This document shows, piece by piece, positions 33,601 to 43,922 of a stretch of 64,000 nucleotides of DNA; the first letter of the stretch is position 1; every line of letters begins with the position of its first letter. A model generated the notes under the pieces. That model worked only from the letters and a program-made list of their open reading frames with translations. It had not been told where the DNA came from and did no database searches. The stretch comes from Flavonifractor sp052065355. GTDB lineage: Bacteria; Bacillota; Clostridia; Oscillospirales; Oscillospiraceae. The stretch covers positions 463,878 to 527,877 of the forward strand of contig NZ_JBQHUF010000001.1 of assembly GCF_052065355.1 (NCBI RefSeq). The letters are read 5' to 3'. Made by a program: the position numbers and the translations under genes.

Positions 33601-35211
33601 ATGAAGAAAAGAATGACATCTCTGTTGCTGGCGGGAGCCATGCTCCTGACGCTGTCACTGACCGGCTGTCAGCCGGATTCCCCCAGTGGTGAAAACAGCC
33701 AGCAGCCCGGCACGGAAACCAGCGGTGGTGAGGCCGAAAAGAAAAGCCTGGTAATCGGTGTTGTCAACGACGTGGTTTCCCTGGACCCCGCCGTGAAGGA
33801 CAGCTCCGCCGAGCAGCAGATCGCGGCTCACCTGTATGATCCCCTGGTGGACTATACCACTGATCTGGAGCGTATCCCCGGCCTGGCTGAGAGCTGGGAG
33901 ATCCTGGACGACGGCGTGACCTGGGAATTCAAGCTCCGTCAGGGCGTGAAGTTCTCCAACGGCAATGATTTCAACGCTGACGACGTGGTGTTCAGCCTGG
34001 AACGCATTATGAACGACCCCACCCTGGAGATGGGCGTTTACCTGATGCGGCTCAAGGAAGTCAAGAAGATCGATGATTACACCGTGCAGCTGGTGACCAA
34101 GATCCCCTATCCTGTGTTTTCCGGCAGTCTGAGCATGATTATGATGCTGGACAAGGAAACCTGCGAGGGTCTGACTCCCGAGGAGATCTCCGCCAATCCC
34201 GTGGGTACCGGCCGTTACCGTCTGGTGGAACATGTGAAGGAGTCCAGCATCAAGCTGGAGCGTAACGATGAGTACTGGGGCGAGCTGCCTGATGCCGAGA
34301 CCGTGGAATTCCGTGTGATCACCAACGCCGCCACCCGTACCACCGCGCTTCTCAACGGCGAAGTGGACTTTATCAGCAACATTCCTGTTATGGACGTGGA
34401 GCGTCTGGAGAACGCCGAGGGCATCCAGGTCGTCACCGCCCCCAGCCTGTCCTGCACCTATATGGGCTTTGACCAGTATCACGAGACCGGTTCTGCCGGC
34501 ACCGATGATCCCAACCCGCTGATGAACGTGAAGGTGCGTCAGGCCATCTATCACGCAATCGACATTGACACCATCATTGATACGGTCCTCAACGGTTATG
34601 CTACCGTGGCCAGCTCCTATATGCCGGAAATCTGTGTGGGTTATGACCCTGAGATGGAGCGTCCTGCTTATGATCCCGACTACGCCAAGCAGCTGCTGGA
34701 GGAGGCTGGCTATGCCGACGGCTTCAATCTGCGTATCGATGCCCGCAGCGACAGCGATTTCAACGCCGATCAGGTAGCCCAGGCTATCGCCAGCTATCTG
34801 GGCAAGGTAGGTATCACCGTGGAAGTCAACCTGCTGCCCCGCGCCTCCTTCTATGAGAAGGTGAATCCGGAAGATCTGCAGTCCTCCTGCTTCATCGGCG
34901 GCTGGAGCGATACCTCCGGTGAGGGCATGGTCATCCTCAACGACATGATCCACTCCTATGGCGACGGTGTGGGCGAGGGCAACAACGGCCATTACAGCAA
35001 TGCCGAGGTTGATGAGCTTCTGGCTCAGGCGTCCATTGAGAAGGATATGGACAAGCGTGCCGAGCTGGTAAAGCAGGCTGACGCGATTTCCCGTGAGGAA
35101 GCCGGCTATGTACCTCTGTTCTTCAAGGATCAGATCTATGGCGTCCGGGAAGGCATTACCTATACCCCCCGTGCGGGCGACAATATTATGGCATGGGATT
35201 TTGAATTCTGA
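33601..35211 (+). CDS. dppE: Peptide ABC transporter substrate-binding lipoprotein
   Basis: A 536-residue SBP_bac_5 protein. A lipoprotein signal ends LTGCQPDSPSG (Cys ~23). A Ser/Gly/Glu-rich linker follows, then the binding domain: YDPLVDYTTDLERIPGLAES, WEFKLRQGVKFSNGNDFNAD, RYRLVEHVKE and VRQAIYHAIDIDTII. It captures oligopeptides outside the cell for DppBCDF. The start ATG 33601 follows AAGGAGGT. It is the first gene of an eight-gene plus-strand operon. Confidence 0.93.
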   Translation: MKKRMTSLLLAGAMLLTLSLTGCQPDSPSGENSQQPGTETSGGEAEKKSLVIGVVNDVVSLDPAVKDSSAEQQIAAHLYDPLVDYTTDLERIPGLAESWEILDDGVTWEFKLRQGVKFSNGNDFNADDVVFSLERIMNDPTLEMGVYLMRLKEVKKIDDYTVQLVTKIPYPVFSGSLSMIMMLDKETCEGLTPEEISANPVGTGRYRLVEHVKESSIKLERNDEYWGELPDAETVEFRVITNAATRTTALLNGEVDFISNIPVMDVERLENAEGIQVVTAPSLSCTYMGFDQYHETGSAGTDDPNPLMNVKVRQAIYHAIDIDTIIDTVLNGYATVASSYMPEICVGYDPEMERPAYDPDYAKQLLEEAGYADGFNLRIDARSDSDFNADQVAQAIASYLGKVGITVEVNLLPRASFYEKVNPEDLQSSCFIGGWSDTSGEGMVILNDMIHSYGDGVGEGNNGHYSNAEVDELLAQASIEKDMDKRAELVKQADAISREEAGYVPLFFKDQIYGVREGITYTPRAGDNIMAWDFEF

Positions 35212-35307
35212 TTCTGTGCACCAGGAAGGGGAGGGAAGCCAAATCTCCTCCCCTTCCTTCTTACAAGGCAGCTGAATGGGTCGTTTCCGACTGGTAGAGG
35301 TGATTCC

Positions 35308-36273
35308 GTGGTTAAATACATTTTAAAGCGGCTGTTCCAGATGGTGATCACCCTTTTGATCTCCTCTATTCTGGTATTTATACTGGCCAACTGCATTGGT
35401 GACCCGGTCAACATGATCGTCTCACCCAAAGCGCCGCCTGAGGTGCGGGAGCAGGTACGCGAGATGCTGGGACTGAACAAGCCGATATGGGAGCAGTATA
35501 TCACATTTGTATCTGACGCCATACGTGGGGATTTCGGAAATTCCTACATATATAAGGAGGATGTCCTGGGCCTGATTCTGCAGCGGGCGCCGGCCACCCT
35601 GGAGCTGGTGTTTGTATCCGTGATTCTGGCGCTGGTCATTTCCATTCCGCTGGGCGTATATGCAGGCGCCTTCCCAAAGCGGAAATCCAGTTCTCTGATC
35701 ATGGGCGGGTCCATTCTGGGCATTTCACTGCCCACATTTTTCATTGGCATTGTGCTGATTTTTGTCTTCTCGCTGCTTTTGGGCTGGCTGCCGTCATCGG
35801 GGCGAGGGCCAACCGCCACATTCCTTGGTATGAAATTCAGCCTGTTCGTACAGGGTGGTCTGAAATATATCATCCTTCCCGCCGTAACGCTCTCGGTTAC
35901 CAATATTGCCTCTCTGGTTCGTCTGACCAGAGCCGGCGTGATGGAAAACATGCGCCAGGATTACATTAAATTCGCGCGCGCCAAAGGTGTCTCCACGCGG
36001 AATGTTTTGTTTGGCCATGCTCTGAAAAACGCTCTTATCCCGGTCATTACGGTATTCGGCATGGAGATCGGTTCCCTGATCGCCTTTACCACTGTAACCG
36101 AGACCATCTTTTCCTGGCCCGGTCTGGGAAAGCTGCTGATCGATTCCATCAACTCGGTGGATCGGCCGGTGATCGTGGCTTACCTGTGCCTGACGACCGT
36201 GCTGTTCGTGTTCATCAACTTTGTGGTCGATCTGCTCTACACGATAATCGATCCCAGAATCGAGCTTAGGTGA
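35308..36273 (+). CDS. dppB: Peptide ABC transporter permease DppB
   Basis: A 321-residue permease with six predicted helices and the N-terminal signature of DppB/OppB (KYILKRLFQMVITLLISSIL). The ATPase-coupling EAA loop is MRQDYIKFARAKGVSTRNVL. It starts at GTG 35308 behind AGAGGTGA. A 96-bp gap after dppE contains the run CTCCCCTTCCTTC but no convincing terminator. Confidence 0.93.
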   Translation: MVKYILKRLFQMVITLLISSILVFILANCIGDPVNMIVSPKAPPEVREQVREMLGLNKPIWEQYITFVSDAIRGDFGNSYIYKEDVLGLILQRAPATLELVFVSVILALVISIPLGVYAGAFPKRKSSSLIMGGSILGISLPTFFIGIVLIFVFSLLLGWLPSSGRGPTATFLGMKFSLFVQGGLKYIILPAVTLSVTNIASLVRLTRAGVMENMRQDYIKFARAKGVSTRNVLFGHALKNALIPVITVFGMEIGSLIAFTTVTETIFSWPGLGKLLIDSINSVDRPVIVAYLCLTTVLFVFINFVVDLLYTIIDPRIELR

Positions 36274-36279
36274 TGCGCT

Positions 36280-37197
36280 ATGAGTGAACAAAGAAAACAG
36301 ATAGAGGCCGTCCGGGACGGTGCGCTGAAAAAATTCCTCCGCTCAGAGTTTTTCTTCAATTACCGGCACAATGTCTCGGCCATAATCGGTACCGTGATCG
36401 TGGTTCTGATTCTGCTTATCGCTGTCTTCGGACCCCTGTTCGCGCCTCAGGACCCCTATGATGTGGCCGGACTTTCCCTGATCGATTCCTATAAGCCTCC
36501 AGCATGGCTTGAAGGCGGTGACGCCCGGTTCCTTCTGGGTACGGACAGCCAGGGCCGTGATATGTTGAGCCTGCTCATCTACGGCAGCCGGATTTCACTG
36601 TTTATCGGCGTAGTGGGTACCCTGCTTGCGTGTGCCGTGGGTATTACCCTGGGCCTGATCGCCGGCTATTTCGGCGGGAAAGTGGATGCGGTCATTATGC
36701 GTCTTGCGGATATCCTGCTGTCCTTTCCGGATATTCTGATCGCACTTTTCATCATGACCATGTTCGGTCGAGGCGTAGATAAACTGCTGATCGTTTTCAC
36801 CATTCTTGGCTGTGTCAGTTATATCCGCACGGTGCGGGCGGAAGTCCTCTCCGTCAAACAGATCGAATATGTGGACGCGGCCAGAGTTATCGGTCTGCCC
36901 AATCCGCTGATCATGCTCCGGCATGTGCTCCCCAATGTCGCTACCACCATTATCGTTCTCTCCACCATGAAGGTGGGCGGACTTATCCTTTCTGAGGCCA
37001 CCCTTTCCTTCCTGGGTGTCGGCGTCCCGGTGACTGAGCCGTCTCTGGGCATGTTGGTCAAAAACGGATTCGACGTGTTGTTCAGCGGCTACTGGTGGAT
37101 CGCAGTCCTGCCGGGCGTCTACATCATGCTGCTGGTCTTCGGGATCAATCTGCTGGGTGACTTCCTGAGAGACGAGTTCAATCCCAAACTGAAGTAA
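36280..37197 (+). CDS. dppC: Peptide ABC transporter permease DppC
   Basis: A 305-residue permease of the DppC/OppC type: an N-terminal helix (SAIIGTVIVVLILLIAVFG), FLLGTDSQGRDMLSLLIYG, and the EAA loop VKQIEYVDAARVIGLPNPLI. It pairs with DppB to form the channel. It starts 6 bp after dppB. Confidence 0.93.
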   Translation: MSEQRKQIEAVRDGALKKFLRSEFFFNYRHNVSAIIGTVIVVLILLIAVFGPLFAPQDPYDVAGLSLIDSYKPPAWLEGGDARFLLGTDSQGRDMLSLLIYGSRISLFIGVVGTLLACAVGITLGLIAGYFGGKVDAVIMRLADILLSFPDILIALFIMTMFGRGVDKLLIVFTILGCVSYIRTVRAEVLSVKQIEYVDAARVIGLPNPLIMLRHVLPNVATTIIVLSTMKVGGLILSEATLSFLGVGVPVTEPSLGMLVKNGFDVLFSGYWWIAVLPGVYIMLLVFGINLLGDFLRDEFNPKLK

Positions 37198-37210
37198 AGG
37201 AGTGGAAATT

Positions 37211-38191
37211 GTGGGAAAGACACTGCTGCAAGTAGAACATCTGCGTACCTATTTCCACACCTTTCGCGGCGTGGTCAAGGCTGTGGACGACATCAGCTTT
37301 TCGCTGGACGAAGGTCAGGTCCTCGGAATCGTCGGCGAGTCGGGCAGCGGAAAATCCGTGACCAGCTTTTCCATCCTGAAGCTGGTAGAGAGTCCCGGAG
37401 TGGTTCAGTCCGAGCACATCTATTTCAACGGTGAGGATATCAGCCGCAAGAGTGAAAAGGAAATGATGAAGATTCGGGGCAAGGACATCTCCATGGTGTT
37501 CCAGGACCCCATGACCTCTCTCAATCCGCTCTACACCATTGAAAAGCAGATCACAGAAATGCTGGATCTGCACCAGAAGGGCATGTCCAAGAAAGAGAAG
37601 CGGGAGCGCTGCATTGAACTGCTGCGGATGGTGGGCATACCCAACCCGGAGGACCGCCTGAAAAGCTATCCCCATCAGTTTTCCGGCGGTATGCGCCAGC
37701 GCGTGATCATTGCAATCGCTCTGGCTGCCAATCCCAAGCTGATCATTGCTGATGAGCCCACGACGGCCCTGGACGTTACCATCCAGGCACAGATCCTGAA
37801 GCTGATGGACCGCCTGGTAAAGGAGCAGAACGCCTCTTTGATCCTTATTACCCACGATCTGGCCGTCGTATCTCAGATGGCTGACCGGATCATCGTGATG
37901 TACTGCGGCAAAATCGTGGAAAGCGGATCCAGAGATGATGTGATTCGCCGTGCTAGCCACCCCTATACGGTTGGTTTGCTCAACTCTATTCCCCGCATGG
38001 CGGAGGAACAGGAGCGCTTGGAATCCATTCCGGGCATGGTGCCCAGCATGCTGGATCTGCCGAACGGGTGTTATTTTGCGCCCCGGTGCAAGTACTGTCA
38101 GGAAATCTGCCGCACCCAAGTGCCCACTGAGCAGTCTGTCGGCGACGGGCATGTGGTCTGCTGTCATTTCCCGCTGAAAGGAGGCGACTAG
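37211..38191 (+). CDS. dppD: Peptide ABC transporter ATPase DppD
   Basis: A 326-residue ABC ATPase. Walker A is GESGSGKSV, the Q-loop is VFQDPMTSLNP, the signature is FSGGMRQRV, Walker B is LIIADEPTTALD and the H-loop follows at ITHDLAV. The C-terminal oligopeptide-transporter extension carries the Cys cluster CYFAPRCKYCQEICR, which in homologues binds an iron-sulfur cluster. I choose GTG 37211, 8 nt after AAAGGAG; GTG 37202 overlaps that site. Confidence 0.93.
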   Translation: MGKTLLQVEHLRTYFHTFRGVVKAVDDISFSLDEGQVLGIVGESGSGKSVTSFSILKLVESPGVVQSEHIYFNGEDISRKSEKEMMKIRGKDISMVFQDPMTSLNPLYTIEKQITEMLDLHQKGMSKKEKRERCIELLRMVGIPNPEDRLKSYPHQFSGGMRQRVIIAIALAANPKLIIADEPTTALDVTIQAQILKLMDRLVKEQNASLILITHDLAVVSQMADRIIVMYCGKIVESGSRDDVIRRASHPYTVGLLNSIPRMAEEQERLESIPGMVPSMLDLPNGCYFAPRCKYCQEICRTQVPTEQSVGDGHVVCCHFPLKGGD

Positions 38192-38192
38192 G

Positions 38193-39236
38193 ATGAGCCA
38201 GATCCTTCAGGTGGAGGACCTGATCCAGGAATTTGATCTTACACAGGACCTGCTGGATCGGATCAAGTTCAAGCATGGGCACTTTTCCGTGGAGCAGCAG
38301 GTAGTGCATGCGGTCAACCATGTGAGTTTTGATATTCAGGAAGGCGAGGTATTCAGCCTGGTTGGTGAGTCAGGCTGCGGCAAGTCTACCACAGCCAGGA
38401 CTGTTATCCGTCTCCAGGAGCCCAAGAGCGGACGCATCGTGTTTGACGGCAAGGATATTACTCATATGAAGCTCAAGGATCTGCGGCCTATCCGAAGACA
38501 GATGCAGATGATTTTCCAGGACCCGTATGCCTCTCTAAATCCCAGGCAGAAAGTGCTGAATATACTGACTGAACCGATTTTATTTCATAAGCTGGCAGCC
38601 TCCCGCGCAGAGGCAGAGGAGAAAGCGGTTTATTTGCTGGAGCGGGTCGGTCTGAATCCAGAGCAAGCCAACCGCTACCCCCACCAATTCTCCGGCGGGC
38701 AACGGCAGCGTATCGGTATTGCCAGGGCACTGGCCGTGGAGCCAAAGTTTATCATTGCTGACGAACCTGTATCCGCCCTGGACGTGTCCATTCAGGCGCA
38801 GATTCTGAATATTCTCATGGATCTTAAGGACGAATTTGGCCTGTCCTATCTGTTTATTGCCCACGACCTGAGCGTGGTAAAACACATCAGTGACCGACTA
38901 GGTGTTATGTATCTGGGTACCATTGTGGAGCGCGCTCCCAAGAGAAAACTGTTCCAGAGGCCGCTGCATCCATATACCAAGGCACTGTTTTCTGCCGCGC
39001 CCACCATTGATGAGACCAGCATCAGCCAGTCTCAAGAGTTGAAGGGCGAGATCCCCAGCCCCATTCACCTGCCCTCCGGCTGCCTGTTCCACGACCGTTG
39101 TCCTATGGCCAGACCAGAATGCGCCCAAATCATGCCGCAGCTGCAGGAAGTGGAGCCGGAGCATTTTGTGGCCTGCCATCTGGCTGGGCCCCGATCAAAT
39201 CTATCCGATGCTGATAAAGGGAGGAACGCCCTGTGA
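38193..39236 (+). CDS. dppF: Peptide ABC transporter ATPase DppF
   Basis: A 347-residue ABC ATPase, partner of DppD. Walker A is GESGCGKST, the signature is FSGGQRQRIGIARAL, Walker B is FIIADEPVSALD, and the C-terminal cluster is CLFHDRCPMARPEC. It begins with an unusual ~30-residue segment before the Walker A strand (FDLTQDLLDRIKFKHGHFSV). It overlaps the M17 gene at GTGA. Confidence 0.93.
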   Translation: MSQILQVEDLIQEFDLTQDLLDRIKFKHGHFSVEQQVVHAVNHVSFDIQEGEVFSLVGESGCGKSTTARTVIRLQEPKSGRIVFDGKDITHMKLKDLRPIRRQMQMIFQDPYASLNPRQKVLNILTEPILFHKLAASRAEAEEKAVYLLERVGLNPEQANRYPHQFSGGQRQRIGIARALAVEPKFIIADEPVSALDVSIQAQILNILMDLKDEFGLSYLFIAHDLSVVKHISDRLGVMYLGTIVERAPKRKLFQRPLHPYTKALFSAAPTIDETSISQSQELKGEIPSPIHLPSGCLFHDRCPMARPECAQIMPQLQEVEPEHFVACHLAGPRSNLSDADKGRNAL

Positions 39237-40702
39237 AATTCGAACTGTGTGCCGGATATGAGGAATGGGAGTGGGACGGCATCGTAGTCCCCGTTTTAGA
39301 AGGAACACTGGAAGGGCTGCAGCTGCCCTGCGAGGCTGAACTTCAGGCCGTCCGCAACCAGGCAGTTTTTTCCGGCAAGAGGGGAGAGGTATACCGTTTC
39401 ACCGCGCTGCGAACCGGCCGCATAATCCAGTATTTTCTGCTGGGACTGGGCAAGCGTGCTACCCTGGAAACTATGCTGCACAGCTGTGCGGAAGTTTACC
39501 GACAGTGCCATAATATGCGCCTTTCCCGGGTACTGACCGATCTGCGCAGTTTGGAGACTTTGACGCCCGCACTTCTCAAGAAGTCTGGTGAAGCAATGTA
39601 TCTGAGCGGGTATCACTTTGATAAATACAAATCTGAGCCGGACCCGGACGGCGTTCAGGAAGCTGCTTTCTGCTGTAATGCCCAGGAAGGATACCTGCAG
39701 GCACTCAACGAGGCTGTGATCTGTTGCAAAGCCGCCTGCATGGCACGGGATCTGATCAATGAGCCGCCCACGGTCATGACGCCGGAAAAGCTGGCGGAGG
39801 CCGCCGGAGAAATCCTTGCGGGTACGCCAGTTCAGGTAACCGTTTACGGCAGGGAGCAGATCAGAGAACTGGGCCTGACCGCTTTCCTGGAGGTGGGAAA
39901 AGGCTCCATTCAGGAACCGAAGCTCATCGTCATGAAGTACGACGGTGATCCTGCCCATCCGGAGCGTCGGCTGGGGCTGATCGGAAAGGGCCTGACCTAC
40001 GACAGCGGAGGATACTCCCTCCAGTCCTCTGAGTTTATGGAGACCATGCAGCATGACATGAGCGGCGGTGCGGCGGTGATCTGCGCCCTTTGGGCTGCCC
40101 AATCCAAGGGCTTGGCACTGAACGTTACTGGTATTGTAGCAGCCTGCGAAAATAAGCTGTCCGCCACCGCCTATGTGCCCGGTGATGTGATTCGCTCCAT
40201 GTCCGGCCGCTATATTGAGGTCAACAACACTGATGCCGAGGGCCGTATTACTCTAGCTGACGCCGTGACCTATGCCAAACAGTGCTGCGGTGTTGACCGC
40301 ATCATTGACATCGCAACGCTGACCGACGGCATCCAGACGGCCTTGGGAGACGAACGGTGCGGCCTGTTTACCAACGATCACGGGCTGTCTGCCTATGTGG
40401 AGAAGGGCGCCGCCGCCGCTTGTGAGCGCGTATGGGAGCTGCCCTGTGACGAAAATCTCCGCCGTGTGCTGGATTCCAGAGTCGCCCACCTCAAAAACAG
40501 CGCTATGGGTTCCAGCGTAGGCGGATATGCCACAGTGGGCGCCATGTTCGTTAAGGAATTTGCCGAGGACACTCCGTGGGTGCATTTGGACATCGGCGGA
40601 ACGGCATGGAGCCGGAAATGCGAGGGGATCTATACCAAGGGCGGCATCGGCTTTGGCACCAGAATGCTTTATGAAACCATGTGCGAAATGGAGAAGAGGT
40701 AG
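39233..40702 (+). CDS. M17 leucyl aminopeptidase family protein
   Basis: A 489-residue cytosolic aminopeptidase with two metal ions in the C-terminal domain: LIGKGLTYDSGGYSLQ (metal Lys and Asp), MSGGAAVICALWA, and NTDAEGRITLADAVTYA (the family octapeptide). Active-site Arg and Lys are present in these motifs. It releases N-terminal amino acids from imported peptides. It starts at GTG 39233 overlapping the dppF stop, so translation is coupled to the transporter. Confidence 0.92.
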   Translation: MKFELCAGYEEWEWDGIVVPVLEGTLEGLQLPCEAELQAVRNQAVFSGKRGEVYRFTALRTGRIIQYFLLGLGKRATLETMLHSCAEVYRQCHNMRLSRVLTDLRSLETLTPALLKKSGEAMYLSGYHFDKYKSEPDPDGVQEAAFCCNAQEGYLQALNEAVICCKAACMARDLINEPPTVMTPEKLAEAAGEILAGTPVQVTVYGREQIRELGLTAFLEVGKGSIQEPKLIVMKYDGDPAHPERRLGLIGKGLTYDSGGYSLQSSEFMETMQHDMSGGAAVICALWAAQSKGLALNVTGIVAACENKLSATAYVPGDVIRSMSGRYIEVNNTDAEGRITLADAVTYAKQCCGVDRIIDIATLTDGIQTALGDERCGLFTNDHGLSAYVEKGAAAACERVWELPCDENLRRVLDSRVAHLKNSAMGSSVGGYATVGAMFVKEFAEDTPWVHLDIGGTAWSRKCEGIYTKGGIGFGTRMLYETMCEMEKR

Positions 40703-40706
40703 GAAC

Positions 40707-42713
40707 ATGGAACAGCTTCAGTTGACCGATTTCCTCAAATACCGCTATCCGTCCGCTGTGGCACTTTCTCCGGATGGCAAACACGCAGCTTTTGCGGTCA
40801 AAAGCATTAATCCGGAACAGGACTGCTATGTATGGAGTCTCTGGATATATGACCTGGATACAGGGACCTGTACGGAGGTGCCTGGCGGAGCAGGGCAGCG
40901 TAAAGCGGTTTGGGATGACAGTGGGCATCTGCTCATCATTGAGCGGCAGCCTGACCCGGAACTGCTTGCCCAAGGTATTGAGGCATCCTGGAGTACATTG
41001 ATCCGGCTGAATCCAACCAGCGGTGAAAAGGAACCTTTGTTCCGTCTGCCCGTTCATGCTACATCTGTGTGGCCAGCAGGGAACGGGACCTATATCATAA
41101 CGGCAGAGACACATCTGGACCAGCCGAACCTGCTGACTATGGAGCCTGATGAACGGGCCAGAGAAGCGGCGCGGCAGCTCCATACCAAGGGCTATAAGAC
41201 GCTGACAGAACTCCCGCTGTGTGAAAACGGCGTTGGTATGTACAACCAGACCAGAAACACTCTGTTTCTGGTGGGACAAGCCGGTACTCTGCAGCAACTC
41301 ACTGCTGACGACTGGGATGTAAACCATGTCAGTGTGGCGGACGGACAGGTTCTGTTTACCGCTTTCCCGTTCCGTGATGTAAAGCCGGTCACGGAGGGCA
41401 TGTACCTCTGGACGGGGGAACGTGAGGAAATCCGTACCCTCATTACGCCAGACAAATACAGCATTGACTTTGTCGGTTTCTGCGGTGGACGCGCACTTTG
41501 CCTGGGACTGGTCATGAAGGACTACGGCGTATATGAGCATCCCACCTTTTTCCTGGTGGATGAGGCCGGGGAAACCAACCTGGGCCGGTATGACCGCCGT
41601 GTCAACTCAGAAGTGGTTACCGACAGCTTCGATGGCAGCGTACGAGGACAGAAGATGGTAGGGGATGCCCTCTACTTCCTAAACACCAACGGTGTGGGCA
41701 CTCAGCTGTGCCGTTGGACCCAGGCGGAAGGGGTAACGCCGCTGCTCACCACGGATGACTACCTGATTGATTTTGATACCCTGGACGGGGAGCACTTTGT
41801 CCTGGTGGCGGCGGTAGGTCTGGATCTTCCAGAAATCTACCTGTGGCAGGGAGGCACGCTCCAACGTGCCACCCACTTCAACGACCAGGTATCCGCACAA
41901 TGGCGTCTGTCTGTGCCGGAACCCTTTACATTCCAGAATCGGGACGGCGTAGAGATCGATGGCTTCGTACTCAAACCTGCCGGATATCAGCCTGGTGTGT
42001 CCTATCCGGGTATCCTGCACGTACACGGGGGTCCCAAGATGGTCTTCGGGCCTGGTTTTCACCATGAGATGCAGCTGTGGTCTGCCCGCGGGTACTTTGT
42101 GTTCTATTGTAATCCGCGAGGCAGTTGCGGCAAGGGAAACGCCTTCGCCGACCTCCAAGGAAAATATGGAACTGTGGATTTTCAGGATCTGATGGACTTT
42201 ACGGATGCCGTTCTGGTCCGTTATCCTGACATTGATCCTGCCCGCATCGGGGTATGCGGTGGTTCCTACGGCGGTTTTATGACCAACTGGATCATCGGCC
42301 ATACCAACCGCTTCCGTTGCGCCGTCTCCCAGCGGAGTATCTCCAATTATCTGGGGGATTATCTGCTTTCAGATATCGGGTATTATTATGTGCCTGACCA
42401 GCAGCGAGGAACGCTTTGGGACCATCCGGAACGGCTTTGGAAGGCATCGCCCCTGTGCTATGCCGATAAGGTCAGGACACCCACGCTGTTCATCCACTCT
42501 GATAAGGATTATCGCTGTACGCTGGCCAACGGGCTGGAGATGTTCGCCGCACTGAAGCTCCATGGTGTGGAAACAAAGCTCTGCATGTTCTACGGGGAAG
42601 ACCACGGGCTGAGCCGTACAGGCACGCCGTCAAACCGTATCTGCCGCATGGAGGAGATCCTGGCCTGGCTGGACAGATACCTGAAAGAGGGGGCTGTCCA
42701 TGATGCATCTTGA
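40707..42713 (+). CDS. S9-family prolyl oligopeptidase/acylaminoacyl peptidase
   Basis: A 668-residue serine peptidase. An N-terminal beta-propeller (residues ~1-400, repeats such as PSAVALSPDGKHAAFAVKS) covers a C-terminal alpha/beta hydrolase with the nucleophile in CGGSYGGFMT, the acid in HSDKDYRC and the histidine in GEDHGLSR. The propeller restricts substrates to short peptides. It starts 4 bp after the M17 stop at ATG 40707 with AGGAAC, and the next gene overlaps its end by 14 bp. Confidence 0.92.
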   Translation: MEQLQLTDFLKYRYPSAVALSPDGKHAAFAVKSINPEQDCYVWSLWIYDLDTGTCTEVPGGAGQRKAVWDDSGHLLIIERQPDPELLAQGIEASWSTLIRLNPTSGEKEPLFRLPVHATSVWPAGNGTYIITAETHLDQPNLLTMEPDERAREAARQLHTKGYKTLTELPLCENGVGMYNQTRNTLFLVGQAGTLQQLTADDWDVNHVSVADGQVLFTAFPFRDVKPVTEGMYLWTGEREEIRTLITPDKYSIDFVGFCGGRALCLGLVMKDYGVYEHPTFFLVDEAGETNLGRYDRRVNSEVVTDSFDGSVRGQKMVGDALYFLNTNGVGTQLCRWTQAEGVTPLLTTDDYLIDFDTLDGEHFVLVAAVGLDLPEIYLWQGGTLQRATHFNDQVSAQWRLSVPEPFTFQNRDGVEIDGFVLKPAGYQPGVSYPGILHVHGGPKMVFGPGFHHEMQLWSARGYFVFYCNPRGSCGKGNAFADLQGKYGTVDFQDLMDFTDAVLVRYPDIDPARIGVCGGSYGGFMTNWIIGHTNRFRCAVSQRSISNYLGDYLLSDIGYYYVPDQQRGTLWDHPERLWKASPLCYADKVRTPTLFIHSDKDYRCTLANGLEMFAALKLHGVETKLCMFYGEDHGLSRTGTPSNRICRMEEILAWLDRYLKEGAVHDAS

Positions 42714-43869
42714 TTTTGACACTCCGATCGACCGCTGCGGTACCCAATCCTACAAATGGGATGGCACCTTGGCGGAGTTCGGGCGAAAAGATGTGATTCC
42801 CATGTGGGTCGCAGATATGGACTTTCCCTGTGCACCTGAGATCCTGGACGCCTTTTCTGACAGGGTCCGTCACGGGATCATGGGTTATACGATCCGAAGC
42901 CAGCAGTATATGGATGCCGTCCGCGGCTGGTTCCGCAACCGGCACAGTTGGGATGTGTCCGAGGAGGCACTGACCTTCGCGCCTCCCGGCGTGATTTTCG
43001 CTGTGAATGTTCTGATTGACCTGCTCTCGGAACCAGGAGACAGGATCGTGATGCAAACGCCAAACTATGACGCACTGATGAATTCCGTCTCAGCCGGCGG
43101 CCGAATCATTTCCGAAAACCCGCTTAAAGTCGTTAACAACCGTTATGAGCTGGACTTTGATGGGCTGGAACAGATTCTGGCTCTGCCGCGTACCAAAATC
43201 CTGCTGATGTCCAACCCCAACAATCCAACCGGGCGGCTTTGGACCCCAGAGGAGCTGTCACGCCTCGGAGACCTGTGCGCGCAGCATCATGTGACGATTA
43301 TCAGTGACGATATCCATGCAGATATCGTTATGCCTGGGTATCACTATACGCCGCTGCCGTCTCTTTCTCCTGAACTTGCCCAGCGCTCTGTGCTTCTGAC
43401 TTCCACCAATAAAACCTTCAATCTGGGCGGGCTTCAGATGGCTACACTGGTCATATATGACGAGGTACTCCGCAGTCGGTTTAATCAAGTCATGGCCCGT
43501 TATCAAACCAGACTTGACAACCTGTTCGGCGCCATTGCGCTGGAAACCGCCTATACTTCCTGCGGATATTGGCTGGATGCGGTGATCTCTTACATTAATG
43601 AAAACCGGAAAGCTTTGGAAGCATTTATTCGCACGGAACTGCCTCAACTGACTGCCTATCCCATGGAATCCACTTATTTCTCCTGGATAGACTTTTCAGG
43701 CCTGGGAAAGGGGGAAGGGCTGGAGCGATTTCTGATTGATACCTGCGGCGTGGCCTTTACACCCGGCAGAGAGTTTTCTGCCGGCTACGGCCAATTTATG
43801 CGGGTTAATCTGGCCTGTCGCCGTGAGTTACTGCTGACGGCCTTCCGTCAGATTCGTCAGAACATCTAA
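42700..43869 (+). CDS. MalY/PatB-type PLP C-S lyase (copy 1)
   Basis: A 389-residue fold-type I aminotransferase-like enzyme of the MalY/PatB class (cystathionine beta-lyase or cysteine desulfhydrase). Marks: IPMWVADMDFPCAPE near the N-terminus, SNPNNPTGRLW, SDDIHADIV, and the PLP lysine in TNKTFNLGGL. It likely degrades sulfur amino acids freed by the peptidases. Last gene of the dpp operon; a terminator follows. A second, diverged copy lies 950 bp downstream. Confidence 0.9.
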   Translation: MMHLDFDTPIDRCGTQSYKWDGTLAEFGRKDVIPMWVADMDFPCAPEILDAFSDRVRHGIMGYTIRSQQYMDAVRGWFRNRHSWDVSEEALTFAPPGVIFAVNVLIDLLSEPGDRIVMQTPNYDALMNSVSAGGRIISENPLKVVNNRYELDFDGLEQILALPRTKILLMSNPNNPTGRLWTPEELSRLGDLCAQHHVTIISDDIHADIVMPGYHYTPLPSLSPELAQRSVLLTSTNKTFNLGGLQMATLVIYDEVLRSRFNQVMARYQTRLDNLFGAIALETAYTSCGYWLDAVISYINENRKALEAFIRTELPQLTAYPMESTYFSWIDFSGLGKGEGLERFLIDTCGVAFTPGREFSAGYGQFMRVNLACRRELLLTAFRQIRQNI

Positions 43870-43870
43870 A

Positions 43871-43919
43871 AACAAAAAACCGGCGGGACCTATTCAAAGG
43901 ATCCCGGCGGTTTTTTATT
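43871..43919. terminator. Bidirectional terminator after malY copy 1
   Basis: The stem AAAAAACCGGCGGGA / TCCCGGCGGTTTTTT (one mismatch) lies between convergent genes. Confidence 0.85.
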
Positions 43920-43922
43920 TGC